Assembly (NCBI GenBank): GCA_029207755.1
Contig: JARCOQ010000026.1
Coordinates: forward strand, 620,001 to 684,000
DNA length: 64,000 nucleotides
Direction of reading: 5' to 3'
Source: Chamaea fasciata
Taxonomy: Eukaryota > Chordata > Aves > Passeriformes > Sylviidae
Shown: one piece after another, positions 1-11,560 of the stretch
Layout: each line of letters begins with the position of its first letter
How positions within the stretch are numbered: position 1 is the first letter of the stretch
The notes under the pieces: generated by a model
What the model was told of the DNA's origin: nothing
Database searches by the model: none
What the model saw: the letters and a program-made list of their open reading frames with translations, nothing else
Position numbers and translations under genes: made by a program

Positions 1-150
1 GGCCAAGCACCCACCAGAGCAGGACAAGGAGCAGGACCTCTCTGCTCCCCCAGCTGCACCAGGGCTCCCAGAAACCACTGCCCACATCCAACCCTGAGCT
101 CCTTGGACCAATTTAGGCTTAATGGTAATTAGCCAGGAGAGAGAGGAAGT

Positions 151-187
151 TAAAAAAAAAAAAAAAAAGAGAGAAAAAGAAAGAAAG
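151..187. repeat. A-tract followed by GA-rich low-complexity sequence
   Basis: About 18 consecutive A residues followed by a run of GA and GAAA units. Simple low-complexity sequence inside ARID1A intron 1. Confidence 0.9.
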
Positions 188-3100
188 TTAATAGCAACTG
201 AATTTGTCCTTGAAAGAGTTTCAATTACCAGAGCTGGCTTAAGGAAATAATGACATGCTGGTTATCACATGAAATGCCAATAACTGTAATGGAGCAGCAG
301 GTTTTTTGGAGTTATTTACACAAACTGATTTTTCACGGGAATTTCATAGGAATTAAGACATACACAATCTATCTCCACTCTCTCACTCTCTCATAAAGAT
401 ATTTCTTTACCCTATTAACAGAATTAACCGATCTCCTTACTTGATCCTACACACTTTTGTCCCTTTTTTACCTCCCAGTAAAAAATGCAAAGAGCATGAT
501 TAGAAATTAAGACTCCAGCTACGTTTTACTCTTAACACCTAAAGCAACAAGAAATATTTGCTAAGAAATTCTGAAGCAGCTTTTATTAAGTTTACCCGTC
601 ACAACGCATCATCCTTTGCGTTTCACTCCAGAGAACTCGTGCCCACGTCGGGGAAATACTCACTGAGCTGCCACTTCAAACTCAGGAACACTCCAGGAAG
701 ACACCGGGGCAAACCTGGAGATGTTCTCGAGGTAGAGCAAGAGCCCCGAGGAGCGCTCGGGCTGCAGGACTGCACTGCTGGGTCACAGCACCGGGAGCCA
801 GCAGCGGGGACCCCTCCCTCACCCACGGCTTAATACATCACGAATCCATCTCTGATTAGGACATGGAACTGGTCAAACACGCACAGGAGCTGAGTCCTGG
901 GAGCAGCAGGTGCCCCTGGGCAGCCCTGGGTGCTGCTCTGAGCACAGAGCTCCATGAAAAGGGTCCCAATGAATTCAGCTAGGGCCAGGGAGGGAAGCTG
1001 GGGTCACCCGCACAGCCCAGGATGAGACCCAGAGCATTCCCACTCCCCTCCCCACCCTCCCCTGGCGCCTCAGCTCCCCCCAAAGCTCCCAGAGCAGCAG
1101 CTCAGGAACAGGCTCAGTGGGAATCCAGACCCCACGTTCCAGCCCTGCTCAACGGGGAGGAACAAACGGCTGCCTGAAGCCCAGCTCTGCACAACTCCAG
1201 CCCCAAAGAGCCCCAAGCAGCCTCCCCAGAGGGTGTCACATTTGGGACTGGCGTTTTCCTGGGCTCGACCGACGGGCACAGCCCCCCGAGCCCCCAGAAG
1301 GACACAGGGCTTATCTCCAGGTGAAAACTCCCCTTTTCCCAGGGAAACCGAGAAGGCAGCAGCTCCCCTGGGGCCCCCAGGAGCAGGAGGGACCCTGCAC
1401 AGCCCGGGCACTTCTGCTCCAAGGTGCCAAAAACCAGCTTTTTTTCTCCCCATCCCACTCGTCCCTTCCAGCTGGAGATTGCTGGCTCTGGCTAACAGAC
1501 ATCCAGTCCAGCTCTCCCCCTGCCCCTGCATAAATTAAAGAGTGAACTTTCTGCAGTCAGCACACAACAGAAAAAAAAAAACCAACCAAAACTTTTGTAG
1601 GACTTCTAAAGAACATTTTTTCCCAGCAGGAAGGCATCCCTTCCTTTCTGGCCCACCAGAACAAAAGGGGAGATGCTGTTTTCCACCCTCGCTGATGGTT
1701 TAAGGCCCATTCCAGAGGGAAAAAGCAAGTGGCTAAATATCGACAGGATTATCTTTTCCATCCCCCCCAGCCATGTTTCGCTGCCTTCGGTTTCTGTTTT
1801 GCTGCTGCTCCTTGAGAGTTTCCAGCATTCCTGGCAGGAATTGGGCAATGGCATTGCTGATGAGCTGCTCCCCAGAGCAATCCATCACACAGGAGCTGCA
1901 ATTCAAAGAAGAAATCACACTCACCAGCCAGAGAACTTTAAATACACAGGGTAAGAACTGGAAAGGGCCTTTTCTCCCCTAATATTTTAATTGCCCAGAG
2001 CACATATGCAGAGGATAAAAGCTGGATTTCCAACTGGTGGCGTTCCTTTGAGAAGAGCAAGGGAGAAAAGTGCTGGAGAAGTTGTGTATGAGATAACAGA
2101 TAAAACCAACAGCTGCACTATTGAGCCTAATTTTAGACATTATTTTCCCTCTGAAGGAAAGCTGCTGGGATTTTTAGCACAGCCCTCATGGAACGTGTGA
2201 TAGGCCTGTAACACAGGAACCACTGACCAGAGTTCTCAAATGAGGCAACAGAGAAAACCCAAAGCTTTGTGAATGCACCAAACTCATGAGAAGAGTCAGG
2301 CACAGCTTTGTAACAACGTTTGACTGTGCTGCCTCCTCCCAGCCCAGTTTCTCGTGTTATTTAAGAACAGAGAAGCAGCTCTGCCTGCTTGTTGAGGGAA
2401 AACAGAAGTTTTCCTGTTTTCAGAAACAGGAAACAGAAGTTGTAACAGGTAAAAGGAATAAAACTGGGCAGTCTCAGAAAACCACCAAGTATTCTGGCCC
2501 CCCCCATAAAAGGCCTGCAAGTCAAACAGAAAACCTTTCGGAAACCAAATTTCTGCCTTGCAACCAACAACATCATTACAAGAGAGACACCACAGGGAGA
2601 AACCCTCTCCTAGCCCAGGTAATAAATAAGGATTCACAGGGCAACTCAATTAAACTTCATAAAAAGCAGCAGGCAAGCCTTGCTAACCCCATTTCACCAC
2701 AACACTCGAGTGGTTTGTCCTGGGTTTCCCAGTAAGCTGGTGGTGATAAGGGCAGGGAGAAATAAAAGCTCCAGCTGAGAGTGAGGACAGAGTCTTACTG
2801 TCCTGTCTCCCACACACATCCTGCCTGGAAACACTGGACACCTCCAAGCCGGGCACCAGGGAGAAGGCACTGCACAAAATGAGAGATTTTAAGAGAATCC
2901 CACAACTCCTGGTTGACTTCAGACTGTTTAAAAAAGATAAAGCAGCAAAAGCTCCAGTGTCCACACCAGGATGAACAAGATGTCACTAACAAAATCGAAG
3001 CAGCACAATTTTCCTGCTTGCTCCAAAAGGGCCAAGCCCTAAAATCGCTCATTCACAGAAAAGGAGAGGCACCACTCTCCTCCTCGCTGGAAAGCTCCAG

Positions 3101-6100
3101 TGCACAGCACACAACTCGAGGCTCCTGACATTACAATGCAAAGCGAGGAAAAACCACGAGCCAAGAGGAGCCAGGTCCCAGTTTCCCATTCCAAGACATC
3201 GCAGCTCACTGGCAGCACGGTTCCTTTCGGTGCCAATTCAGTTTTAAACCATATTTCCAACAACGTCTTTCATGCCTCACTCGCTACTAAAGTCGGAATC
3301 AGAGTCAACAAAAAATAGCTCTTGTGTGGCAACAGGCCCAAAAGCATTTTTTTTTTTTTTAATTAACATTAGATTTTTCAACTGCTTTCCCTGAACTTAT
3401 ACCAGAGGCCTTGAGATGCCGGGCCACCTGCGGGGAGGTTTGCCGAGGTGTCAATGTTTAATGTGATCCAAAGGGTTCTCCCATTACAGGAGACACTCGG
3501 TTGTAGCCAAAGCCTGAGAAATGCCCATCTACTAAAGGCAGGGAAGTCCTTTCTCTCGAGCAGTTCCCTTTAAATCCCAAGACCCTGGGAAAACTGGCTG
3601 GTTACTGAGAGCTGCTACATGCTCTGAGGGGGAGCAGGTGGAAACAAATCCACGGGAGAGCTGGAAAAGCTGAAAACCAGGACCCACGGCCTGCCTTCCT
3701 ACAAGTCATTCCCACAGCAAACCGAGGATCTTTCATCCCACACGCTGCAAATCAGCCCCCTGATCCTGCTCTGTGTTCCCCAGCTGGAAAGATGACCTGG
3801 AAAAAACCCCCCAAGTCCCCAAAACCACGGGGCACCCTGGAGTTCCCTGGGCTCCCACTCAGCACCTCCTCCCCGGCGGTGGGTGAAGTGTCCCCGGAGG
3901 TTACACACAGGAGTAACCCCTGTGTAACCCTGGCGTGACCACACAGCTCCTCTCGCCGCGGGGAACACTCCACCCGAACAACTTTCACACCAGAAATCCC
4001 TGGGCCTTTCCTGAGGAGCGGAGTGAGGAAACCCCCGTGCTGGCATCGCTCGGAATTCCTCAAGAGTACCCGAGGAGGGACTGAAGGCACCACCTGCTTC
4101 TCATCCCCAGGTGGGGTCTGTGGCCCCCAGGAGATGCTCCCTGGGAGGTTCCTGGCAGGTCAGGCACCCTCTGCGCTGCCCTCCCGGAGTTTCCCAGGAG
4201 TTGGGTGGGGAGTACCTGCTCTGCTCCTGGCTGTGTGAGACAAAGACACCAAGCTTTAAACTCTCCTAATCCGGGGAGTTCAGGAGGACACAGCACACGA
4301 GGCTGTAATTCAGTATTATTATTAATCAGCCTTTTCTTGTGGGCAGCACAGATGACACGTGGAAGCTTTTCTCATTAGATGTGTCTGCTCTTTGCTTTTT
4401 CCGGCAGAAAAAAGGGAATTCTCAGTTGAAGTCCAATAATCCTTGGCACAAAAAGGACAGGGAGGGGAAAGTCACTCGGTTTTTGAGATGAGGGGGTTGC
4501 TGGTTTACCTTTTACATTCACTATTTGCCCTTCCTCAAGTCCAACTATTTCTCAGAACAACTATCCATTAATAATTCCAGTTGATGGGACTACTTACTCA
4601 GGTATTCCCAACTCACTGTGTCAGCAGCTCGTGGAATTAAGCGGAATTCATTTGCCAAGACAAAACAAACTCCTTTTACACATTTGTACCAGAACACTGA
4701 CAGAAGTGAACTGCAGGGAAACACCAGAGAAGTTCAACCTGACTCCATGTTTTAGAACACATTTTATCCAAGTTGAGAATTTTCGGGATTTACAAAGCAA
4801 GCACTTTGTCCTTGCATCCGTGGAACAGCTGAAACCTCCCCTGAGGATGCTCCAACCCTCACTAGCAGTCACCACTGGACGTCTGATGGCCCCAGCAGGG
4901 CAGATCTGCCCTCTGGGAGAGCAGAACTCCAACCTGAAAGAAAAGCCAACCCAACCACTCAAGGCACTGCGGCCGAGGGTGCCTTTGGTACAGACAACTG
5001 AGAACAGCTGAGCACTTTTCAGATGAGCGCAGGAGAAGTCCTGAGCAAGGAGGGAAGCTCTGGAGGCTGCAGGTCACCCCGCGTGGTCCCAAACGTCTCC
5101 CACCCCGGGCTGAAGTTGGAGCAAAGCACACAGAATGGAAAGGGAAGTTTAGTCCTGCACGAGGCCACCACAGGCCTGGGGGATGCAAGCCTGAGCACAG
5201 AAAGGAACCGGCCTTCAATCAAGGCTTCCAGATAAAGATCCCAGCACCTCTTTTCCCCATATCTAAAATGTCTGATGCTGTACTGCCTTCTCCTCTGCTC
5301 GTCTCGTGGCCATTCCTGTTCCAGCTAAGAGGGAATTCTACACACACAACAATCAAGATAATCCTCAGGCTTGCTTTTCCTGGTTCCACTCCTCAGAAGA
5401 CTTGTGACACTGCTGAGCCTGACCACAGCCAGCACCTGAAGTCTTTAGGAAGTGCCTGTATTTATAGGGGGGGAAGGAGACACATCAGTTCTCACTCAAC
5501 AGAGGTCAAAATGTGCCCTAAGGCACGGAGCTAGGGACTCCTGTCCTGCATCACGGTTCTGCTGAATATAAATTGAGAATTCTTGGTAACCGACCCGTTT
5601 CAGCCGTTCTGGCCACAAGTTCGGTTCTGATTGTTTGGGGACTTTTTTCCTTCTTTAGGCTGTAACACACCCCAGAACCCCCGAACGTGCTCCCATCTAA
5701 TAAAGAACCCAAACAGCCCCAGTTTTGAAAAGGGCCAAAACCAGGCGGGAACAAACGCATCCTCAGACCCATCAAAGAAATCATTTATACCGAGGGGAAA
5801 GTCACATAACCAAAATAAACAGCAAGCCCATTGTGCGGAGCAGCCCCGCCACCGTTCCGACAACACAGACTCTATTCCGGGCCGAGTCCAACATCACAAG
5901 GAAAATAAACCCAAGGTACAAACAACGTGCCCTCGCCTCCAGCTCCGCCCGGGGCTGGGGCAGAGGGATGCGGGGCTCAAGGTCACGCCGGGGGATGCGG
6001 AGAGGGGCGCGGGGCTGCCCCGTCCCGGGGCCGGCGGAGGAGGCGAGCGTGGAAGTTTATGAGCTCATCAGGATGGTTGTACCATTACATCAGAGGCAAT

Positions 6101-6624
6101 TATAAATGGCCAAGAGCAGGGGATGGGGAGCCAATCAGATCACAGATGGGATGTCAACCTAAGACCAACTGTCTCCTGGCTTTGACAGAAGGATTTTACC
6201 TCCATAATTCAAATCCCAAACCCAAGCGATCCGCACTCGCTGCTCCCGTCGCCCAGCTCCCCGCCAGCGCTCCCGCCCCGGCCCGCGGCCCCTCCGCCCT
6301 CCCCGCGGGCCCCGCGGCCCCGCCGGCCCCCGCCGGCCCTGCCCGCCCCGCCGGCCCCCTCCGGACCCCGCGGGACCCCCCCCGGGGCTCTGCCGGGGCT
6401 CGCGGGGCCGCGGGAAGGCGGCGGCGCTGCCGGGGCCACGCGTCGTCCCGGTCGCGCCCTTGGCCGCCCCGGCCCCCCGCGCCCGGCCCCGCCGGGCCCC
6501 GTCCGCCCGCCCCGGCCCGCGGGCCCCCGGCACAGCCCCCCGGGGCGGCGGGGAGCCCGGCGGCGGCGGGCCCGGGGGGGCCCCGCACAAAGGCCGGGGA
6601 GGAGGAGGAAGGGAAGGCGGCGAG

Positions 6625-6636
6625 GCAGCCATTTTA
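6625..6636 (-). promoter_or_regulatory. YY1-like element in ARID1A intron 1
   Basis: The minus strand reads TAAAATGGCTGC, close to the YY1 consensus AAnATGGCGGC. It lies within the CpG island 167 bp downstream of the exon 1 donor. The same motif with one change occurs at 8372-8383 and 9449-9460. This is a motif match only. Confidence 0.4.
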
Positions 6637-6766
6637 GAGCGAGCGAGCAGCACAGACAATGGCAGCGCCCGGCAGCGCCGGCCCGGCGGGGGGAAGCCGC
6701 GGGAGAGCCGCCGCCGCCGCCCCGAGCCCCCCGAGCCCCGCGCCCCCCGCCCGGCCCCGGCCCCGG

Positions 6767-6800
6767 AGCTCCCCCCCCCCCGCCCCCCGGCCCGGCCGGT
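6767..6800 (-). other. ARID1A: G-rich run just inside ARID1A intron 1
   Basis: On the transcribed strand, several runs of 3 to 11 G residues begin a few bases after the exon 1 donor (GTACCGG) and continue into further G runs below 6767. The pattern is that of a G-quadruplex former beside a 5' splice site. Structure and function are inferred. Confidence 0.5.
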
Positions 6801-6802
6801 AC

Positions 6803-7903
6803 CTGCTGGCTCCTGCCGAGGCTCTGTCCCCCGCCGCCGCTGCTCCCGGGGCTCATGGGCGCGTGGTGGCTCCTCGGCGGGGCCCCGCCGGCCGCTGCCC
6901 AGCCCTGGCCGCTGCCCCCGCCGTACTGCGAGACCATGTCGGCGGCGCCCTTGGCGGCGGCCGCCCCGTCCTGCGGCCCGGCGCTATAGTCGCCCCCGGG
7001 GTACCCCTGGTAGGCGCGGGCGGAGCTGGGGGAGGTGAGGAGCTGGTTGAGGGTGGGGGTGGCCGTGGGCTGCGGGGTGCTGCCCCCTCCTCCCGCGCCG
7101 CCGGCGGCCGAGGGCCCCATGACCCCGAAGCGCTGCTGCTGCTGCTGGAAGGCGGCGGCGGCGGCGGCGGCCGCGGGGGACTTGGCGGCCGGCGGCGCGG
7201 AGCCCCGGGGGGAGCTCAGGGCGTAGGCCTGGGGGGGAGGCGGGTAGGAGCCGGCGCTGCGCCCGGCCGCGTAGTAGGAGTTGTACTGGTGGTTGGGGAA
7301 GCCGTGCTCGGCCCCGGCGCCGTGCGAGTTCTGCGGAGGGGGCGGCCCCGCGGGGGCTCCCGCCGGCCCCGGGTAGTTCTGCTCCAGGCCCCCGCTCTGC
7401 AGCGCTGCCATGCCAGGGCTTTGTTGTCCGCCATGTTGGTGGAAGGCAGCGGCGGCGCCCCGGCCGTAGGGCTGCCCGAAGCCGTAGGCTGGCGGGGGCA
7501 AGGCGGCCGGGTGGGAAGGGGGCGGCTGCTGCTGCTGCTGCGGCGGCGGCTGCGGCGCCCCCACCCCGTCGCTGCCGCCGCCGCCGCCGCCGCCACCGGG
7601 CGGCTCCGGGAGGTTATTGTTCAGGGTGGCGGCGGCGGCGGGCCTGGGGCCCGGGTTCCCGTTCGAGCTCTTCAGGTCGGACTCGGCCCCTGCGCCCCCT
7701 CCGTTGCTCTCGGCCCCGTCCTGCAGCTCCTTCCCCGACGGGCCCTCGCTCTCCGCCTGCTTCTCGCCGCGCTCCGCCGCCGCCGCCTCACCCCCCGCCT
7801 CCTCCGGGGGACAATCCCGCTGCTGCGCCTCCGCTTTCTTCAGCTCGGATGGAGCCGGGGCGCCCAGGCTGCTGGCGGCGGCGGGGGCGACCTGAGCAGC
7901 CAT
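6803..7903 (-). CDS. ARID1A: ARID1A coding exon 1 (N-terminal 367 residues)
   Basis: ARID1A (BAF250a) is the large ARID-containing subunit of the SWI/SNF (BAF) remodelling complex in the nucleus. This exon encodes its disordered N-terminus; the ARID domain and C-terminal fold lie in exons outside the window. The start is the ATG whose A is at 7903 ([14 protein letters not shown]), with A at -3 and G at +4. Conserved landmarks are SELKKAE near residue 20, [13 protein letters not shown] near 57, [13 protein letters not shown] near 136, [11 protein letters not shown] near 201, [15 protein letters not shown] near 282 (with an LxxLL-type LNQLL at 285-289) and [15 protein letters not shown] near 345. 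The exon ends CAGCAG before a GTACCG donor in phase 0. Human exon 1 is slightly longer (about 379 codons) and ends at the same place. Low-complexity runs are G8 (103-110), Q5 (122-126), A8 (about 244-251) and Q5 (253-257). The upstream in-frame codons start with GTG, so I do not extend the protein. Confidence 0.96.
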
Positions 7904-8400
7904 GATCCCCCCCCCTCCCCGCCCGGCCACCCCCCCCCGGACCGGTCCCCCCCGAGCTGCTCCCTGCCTGGCCGGCCGGCGTGAGGCCTCGCTGCTCTGC
8001 TCTCCCCGCTCAGGCGGCGGCGGGCGGCTCTTCAGGGCAGCGGGGGCTCATTCCCCCCCGGCCTGCTCGGCGAGGCGGGGAGGGCTCCGCTGGGCTGGGC
8101 TTCCCGGGGCCTGGCCCCGCTGTACCTCCTCGGTTGCAGCCGGCGGAGAAAGGGGAGGAGGAGGGAGTGGGGGGGAAGGAGGAGGAAAGGGGGGGTGGGG
8201 GGGGGGACCCGGGACGGGGCTCCCGGTGCGGGAGAGGCGGGAGGGAGGGAGGGGGGACACGGCGGGCGGGCGGGCGCCGTCCCCGGAGCGGGGCCGAGCG
8301 GCGGCGGGGCCGGGCTGGGCGAGCTCCGACTCTGCTCGGCCGAGCGGGCTCAGTCCGACACGAGGCTCAGCGCTGCCATTTTACCCAGCGCCGCGGCCGC
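7904..8400 (-). promoter_or_regulatory. ARID1A: ARID1A 5' UTR and core promoter region
   Basis: GC-rich sequence directly upstream of the ARID1A ATG, without a TATA box that I can see. Known ARID1A mRNAs carry a GC-rich leader of a few hundred bases, so transcription probably starts somewhere in 8.1-8.4 kb. The exact site cannot be read from sequence. The second YY1-like element (8372-8383) is near the upstream limit. Confidence 0.6.
8372..8383 (-). promoter_or_regulatory. YY1-like element near the ARID1A promoter
   Basis: The minus strand reads TAAAATGGCAGC, one base different from the copy at 6625-6636 and in the same orientation as ARID1A transcription. YY1 sites of this type often sit close to start sites of TATA-less genes. 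Confidence 0.45.
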
Positions 8401-8699
8401 CTGCCAAACCCGGAGCGGAGCGCAGCCCGGCCCGGAGCGGAGCCTCCCCCCTGTCACAAAGGAGGAGCGGGCCGGCCCCGGCCGCCGCCGGCGCGGAGCT
8501 GCCGCCCGCAAAACCCGCGGCGGATCGGCGGAGCCGGGGGCCGGGGGGCAGCGCTCCCCCGCCGCGGCCGGAGCGGCCCGGGGCGATCCCCGGGGGCAGC
8601 GGGCGATGTCCCGCGGCCGGAGCCCTCCGGGGCCGTGCTGGCCGCTGGGCGGCCGCCCGCCCTGGGGTTTCTGCCCGTGGGTTACCGAAGCGCCTCTTC

Positions 8700-10880
8700 T
8701 TTGTCCCTAGAAATTCCATTTAGAATTAAGCCCTCTGCGAGCTGTTAGCGGTTGTCATTTCCTCTCCGCTTGGCCGTGTCCCTCTGGAAAAGGCGTTGGC
8801 GGCGCGCCAGGGCTGTGACTGCACGCGCGGACAATCCAAGAAAGTCCGGCTCCCCTGCCTCTCCTGCCAAGGCGAGGGCGGTGGGCACGGAACCAGGAAT
8901 TCCCAGATCCAAAACCACCTGAGCGCATCTAGACACAACACGTTGGGCAATGGGACAGGATGTGCTGGCACTCAGAGCCGTGCCGGAGCTCCGCAGCTGT
9001 CAAGAGGTGAACTGGGAACTGGGCCATGCTCTTCTGCAACCCTTTCAGGCCCAGATTCCCACCTCCTCCATCCCCGACGCCTTGGCAGAGCGGTGCGAGG
9101 GAGGAGAGCCATGTACCTGGAGCTCCGTCCTGGACATAGCCAGGCCTCTGCCAGCCGGGTCCGAGCCTGCCTCTTCAACTTCAGGTGGTGCAGGGCTGCA
9201 GCAGGACATGGGAAGGACAAAAAGATGAGTTATTTGGGTTAGAAACACCAAGTTCTTAGAAATCAGGACATGGATGTCTGGTAAAAATGGCAGGCGTGGT
9301 GTGGGTTAGGCCTGGGTCCCGTGTATTGGTGTTCCTCTGGAATATGGAGATACTTGGAAAAGTCAAGGTGAGGTAAATACAACTTTAAGATGAGAGAAAA
9401 CATCAGAAAACAGTGGGTGGGGAGCCAAAAGAGACTCTGAGGTCTGAGGCTGCCATTTTAGAAGATCACCACAGAACAGATAATGTGGCAGAAGTGACCC
9501 CTGTGCGGTGACAGCAACCAGGGCTTGGCCCCAGCCCAGCAGCCAGCAGGACACACCCCTGGAGTCCCCCCGGAACCGGGCAAAGGCAAGTCCAGTGCAG
9601 GAGGAAAAGCCTTGGGCAGCAGGACTGGGTCCCTGCCAGCACCCTGTGCCTGCTGGGGATCAAGTGAAGGTGTCAGTGTCTACTGACAGCAACGCAGCCC
9701 TCACACCCATTATAAAACTTATAATATGAAATATTTATCATCTAGAGTGCAGGTGGTAGAACAAAGGGGGTATTCCAAAGCTGGAAAGTGGGAGGGGAGG
9801 GGGGATATGGTGATAAACAGGAAAATTCTAAATGTTTTCTAGATCAACAAACTGCCCCTCAGGCTCCAAACAAAGCACCTTTGCCATTTCTCAGCCAGCG
9901 AAGTTGACTCTGCAACACGGAGCAGATCCCACCTGGCAAATTGGCTGGTCAGTCTTTGTCCTCAGCTGTAAATAAACTGTTAGGAAAAATTGGGTAGTAA
10001 ATGATGATACTGGTATTGTGATAGTACTCGAGGCCTTCACAAGGGTTGGAGGGCCAGCACAATGCTGAAATCTCACATGGGAGGCCCTGTGGCTTTAGTG
10101 AGATGTGTGTGGACCACAGAAAAGGAAAAACACCAAGATACTCTTCTTCAGAAGAGTTTGGAAACTGTGGAATGTGCTAGAACAAAAACTGATCTACATC
10201 CTCTATCAGAGGAGTTACTTGATGAAATCCTGGGTTCTGGAAAGACAAAGGAGAAGAGAGGGAAAACTCCTCCAATATCAGGCTAGACTCTCAAAAGTGA
10301 AGCCCGGTGTTCTATTATTGTCCATGGTGCCCCACAGCACCAAAACACACTTCCTTGGGTGTTTCGTTTGCACTAAAGTTTAAAAAGCACGAACTAGAGA
10401 GAATTCTGCCATTTAATCCCAGAACCATCTCAAGCACCCACCTCCCCAGCCCCAAAGATACATCTACTTCAGGGAGCAAAGCCCCACCATCTCACCGAGC
10501 ATCACCAAAAGTTTAACCGCTTCACTCCAGGAGCCTGGGAGGCAGCTCAGGCGCATCCAGGCAAAGATCCCGAGCTCACACCTCTCTACCTGTGTCCGTC
10601 TCTTGGAACCCCCTCCAAGGAGCACTATGTCAGACTATGAAACACGGTGTTGATAGTAATGTGAAAAGCAGCCTGGATTCCCCAGCCACCCACACAATGA
10701 GGAGACACTCACTTTACCAAATGTTTGTGAAAGCTGCAGCAGATTTTGGAATACGCCTCATCAATGAGGCCCTGGCACTTTACTCGATACTGAGGCATTC
10801 AGTGAGTTCCCAGCCATGAGGACTGGGAAGCAGATGACAGCACGGTTCTTAACAACATTGCCACCTAAGAGCTGAAAATC
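8700..10880. other. Intergenic sequence upstream of ARID1A, no gene seen
   Basis: CpG density falls after 8.7 kb. No recognisable exon, RNA gene or repeat family was found. The third YY1-like element is at 9449-9460. Frames near 10.06-10.4 kb have no similarity that I recognise. Confidence 0.7.
9449..9460 (-). promoter_or_regulatory. Third YY1-like dodecamer upstream of ARID1A
   Basis: The minus strand reads TAAAATGGCAGC, identical over 12 bases to the copy at 8372-8383. It lies outside the CpG island in AT-richer sequence. Motif match only. Confidence 0.35.
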
Positions 10881-11560
10881 CTCCCGCCAGTGCCGCTGTC
10901 CCGGGATGTCGCGACCATCCATCGGGACCGGCGGCGCCTTTCCCCTGCGGCACATCCTCACTTGTCCCAGCCGGAGCCATCCCCGCTCGGCAGCGGCGGC
11001 CGTGCTCCTTCCCCGTGTCCCCAAGTGCCGAGCACGCTTCCCTCAGCCCGGCCCGGCTGCTGCCTCTCAGATAGGCTGGGAAAGCTGCGCTCACATGGCA
11101 CTGCAGGCCACCGCCACCGCGCTGCCTCCTCCTGACTGGAAGTCTCCTTCATGAAGGTGGCCGTGCCATTTAACCCAGCACTAAGGCAGTTTAGGAAACC
11201 TGGTCTAGATTAGAGTACTAGAAACAGGAGTAGTGTCTCCCCCCTCCACGAAAAAAAAAAAAATCGGGCTCTGCCAACTGTGTGATGGCAAATATGGACT
11301 GAATCGTTGACATGGAAACCGGACTAAAGTCAGCGCTGCCTCGGCTCAGCTCGCACACACAAGTTATCATTATCCAGCCTTTCCCTGGCTACAAACACGG
11401 ACTGGATCCGGCTGCCGGAGCCGGCTGCAGCTCCCGTGATAAAGTCTGAGCGAGCGGAGGGAGCCGGGCAGGAATGGATGGAGCTGTGTGGGGAAGGATG
11501 CTCTTCCCCCGCACCCAGAGGCACGGCGTGCGGGGATGTGCACGCTGGACCCGAGAACAA
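10880..11560. promoter_or_regulatory. CpG-rich block upstream of ARID1A
   Basis: Two adjacent CpG-rich patches (about 10.88-11.12 and 11.33-11.56 kb), separated by AT-richer sequence, with no coding exon. It could be an upstream promoter or an enhancer-associated CpG cluster. Boundaries were set by eye. Confidence 0.45.

Larger units (their letters stand above)
1..6802 (-). other. ARID1A: ARID1A intron 1 (partial, continues below position 1)
   Basis: Sequence 3' of the ARID1A exon 1 donor. I recognise no ARID1A exon 2 or other coding exon in it. Intron 1 of human ARID1A is tens of kilobases long, so exon 2 is expected outside the window. From about 5.9 kb to the exon the intron is CpG-rich and belongs to the promoter island. 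From 1 to 5.9 kb it is ordinary mixed-composition sequence with short homopolymer tracts (A at 151-168, T near 3347-3360). Open frames here have no recognisable domains and look like chance. Confidence 0.85.
5900..8700. promoter_or_regulatory. ARID1A: CpG island over ARID1A exon 1 and promoter
   Basis: Continuous GC-rich sequence with undepleted CpG dinucleotides. It starts in intron 1, covers the whole first coding exon and runs about 0.8 kb upstream of the start codon. This is the usual arrangement for a broadly expressed chromatin-regulator gene. The long open frames on both strands here result from the lack of AT-rich stop codons, apart from the ARID1A frame itself. Limits were set by eye. 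Confidence 0.85.

Noticed and set aside
7904..7930. In-frame N-terminal extension of ARID1A by nine residues
   Set aside because: The upstream start would be GTG. The ATG at 7903 has optimal context and matches the known MAAQV start.
6659..7984. 441-codon open frame on the plus strand over ARID1A exon 1
   Set aside because: It is the antisense of a GC-rich coding exon in a CpG island. Stops are rare by composition, and the product is Gly/Ala/Arg/Pro-rich with no domain.
9900..10390. Possible small gene in the 10.06-10.38 kb frames
   Set aside because: The predicted peptides have no recognisable domain, the frames overlap each other, and no supporting splice pattern was seen.
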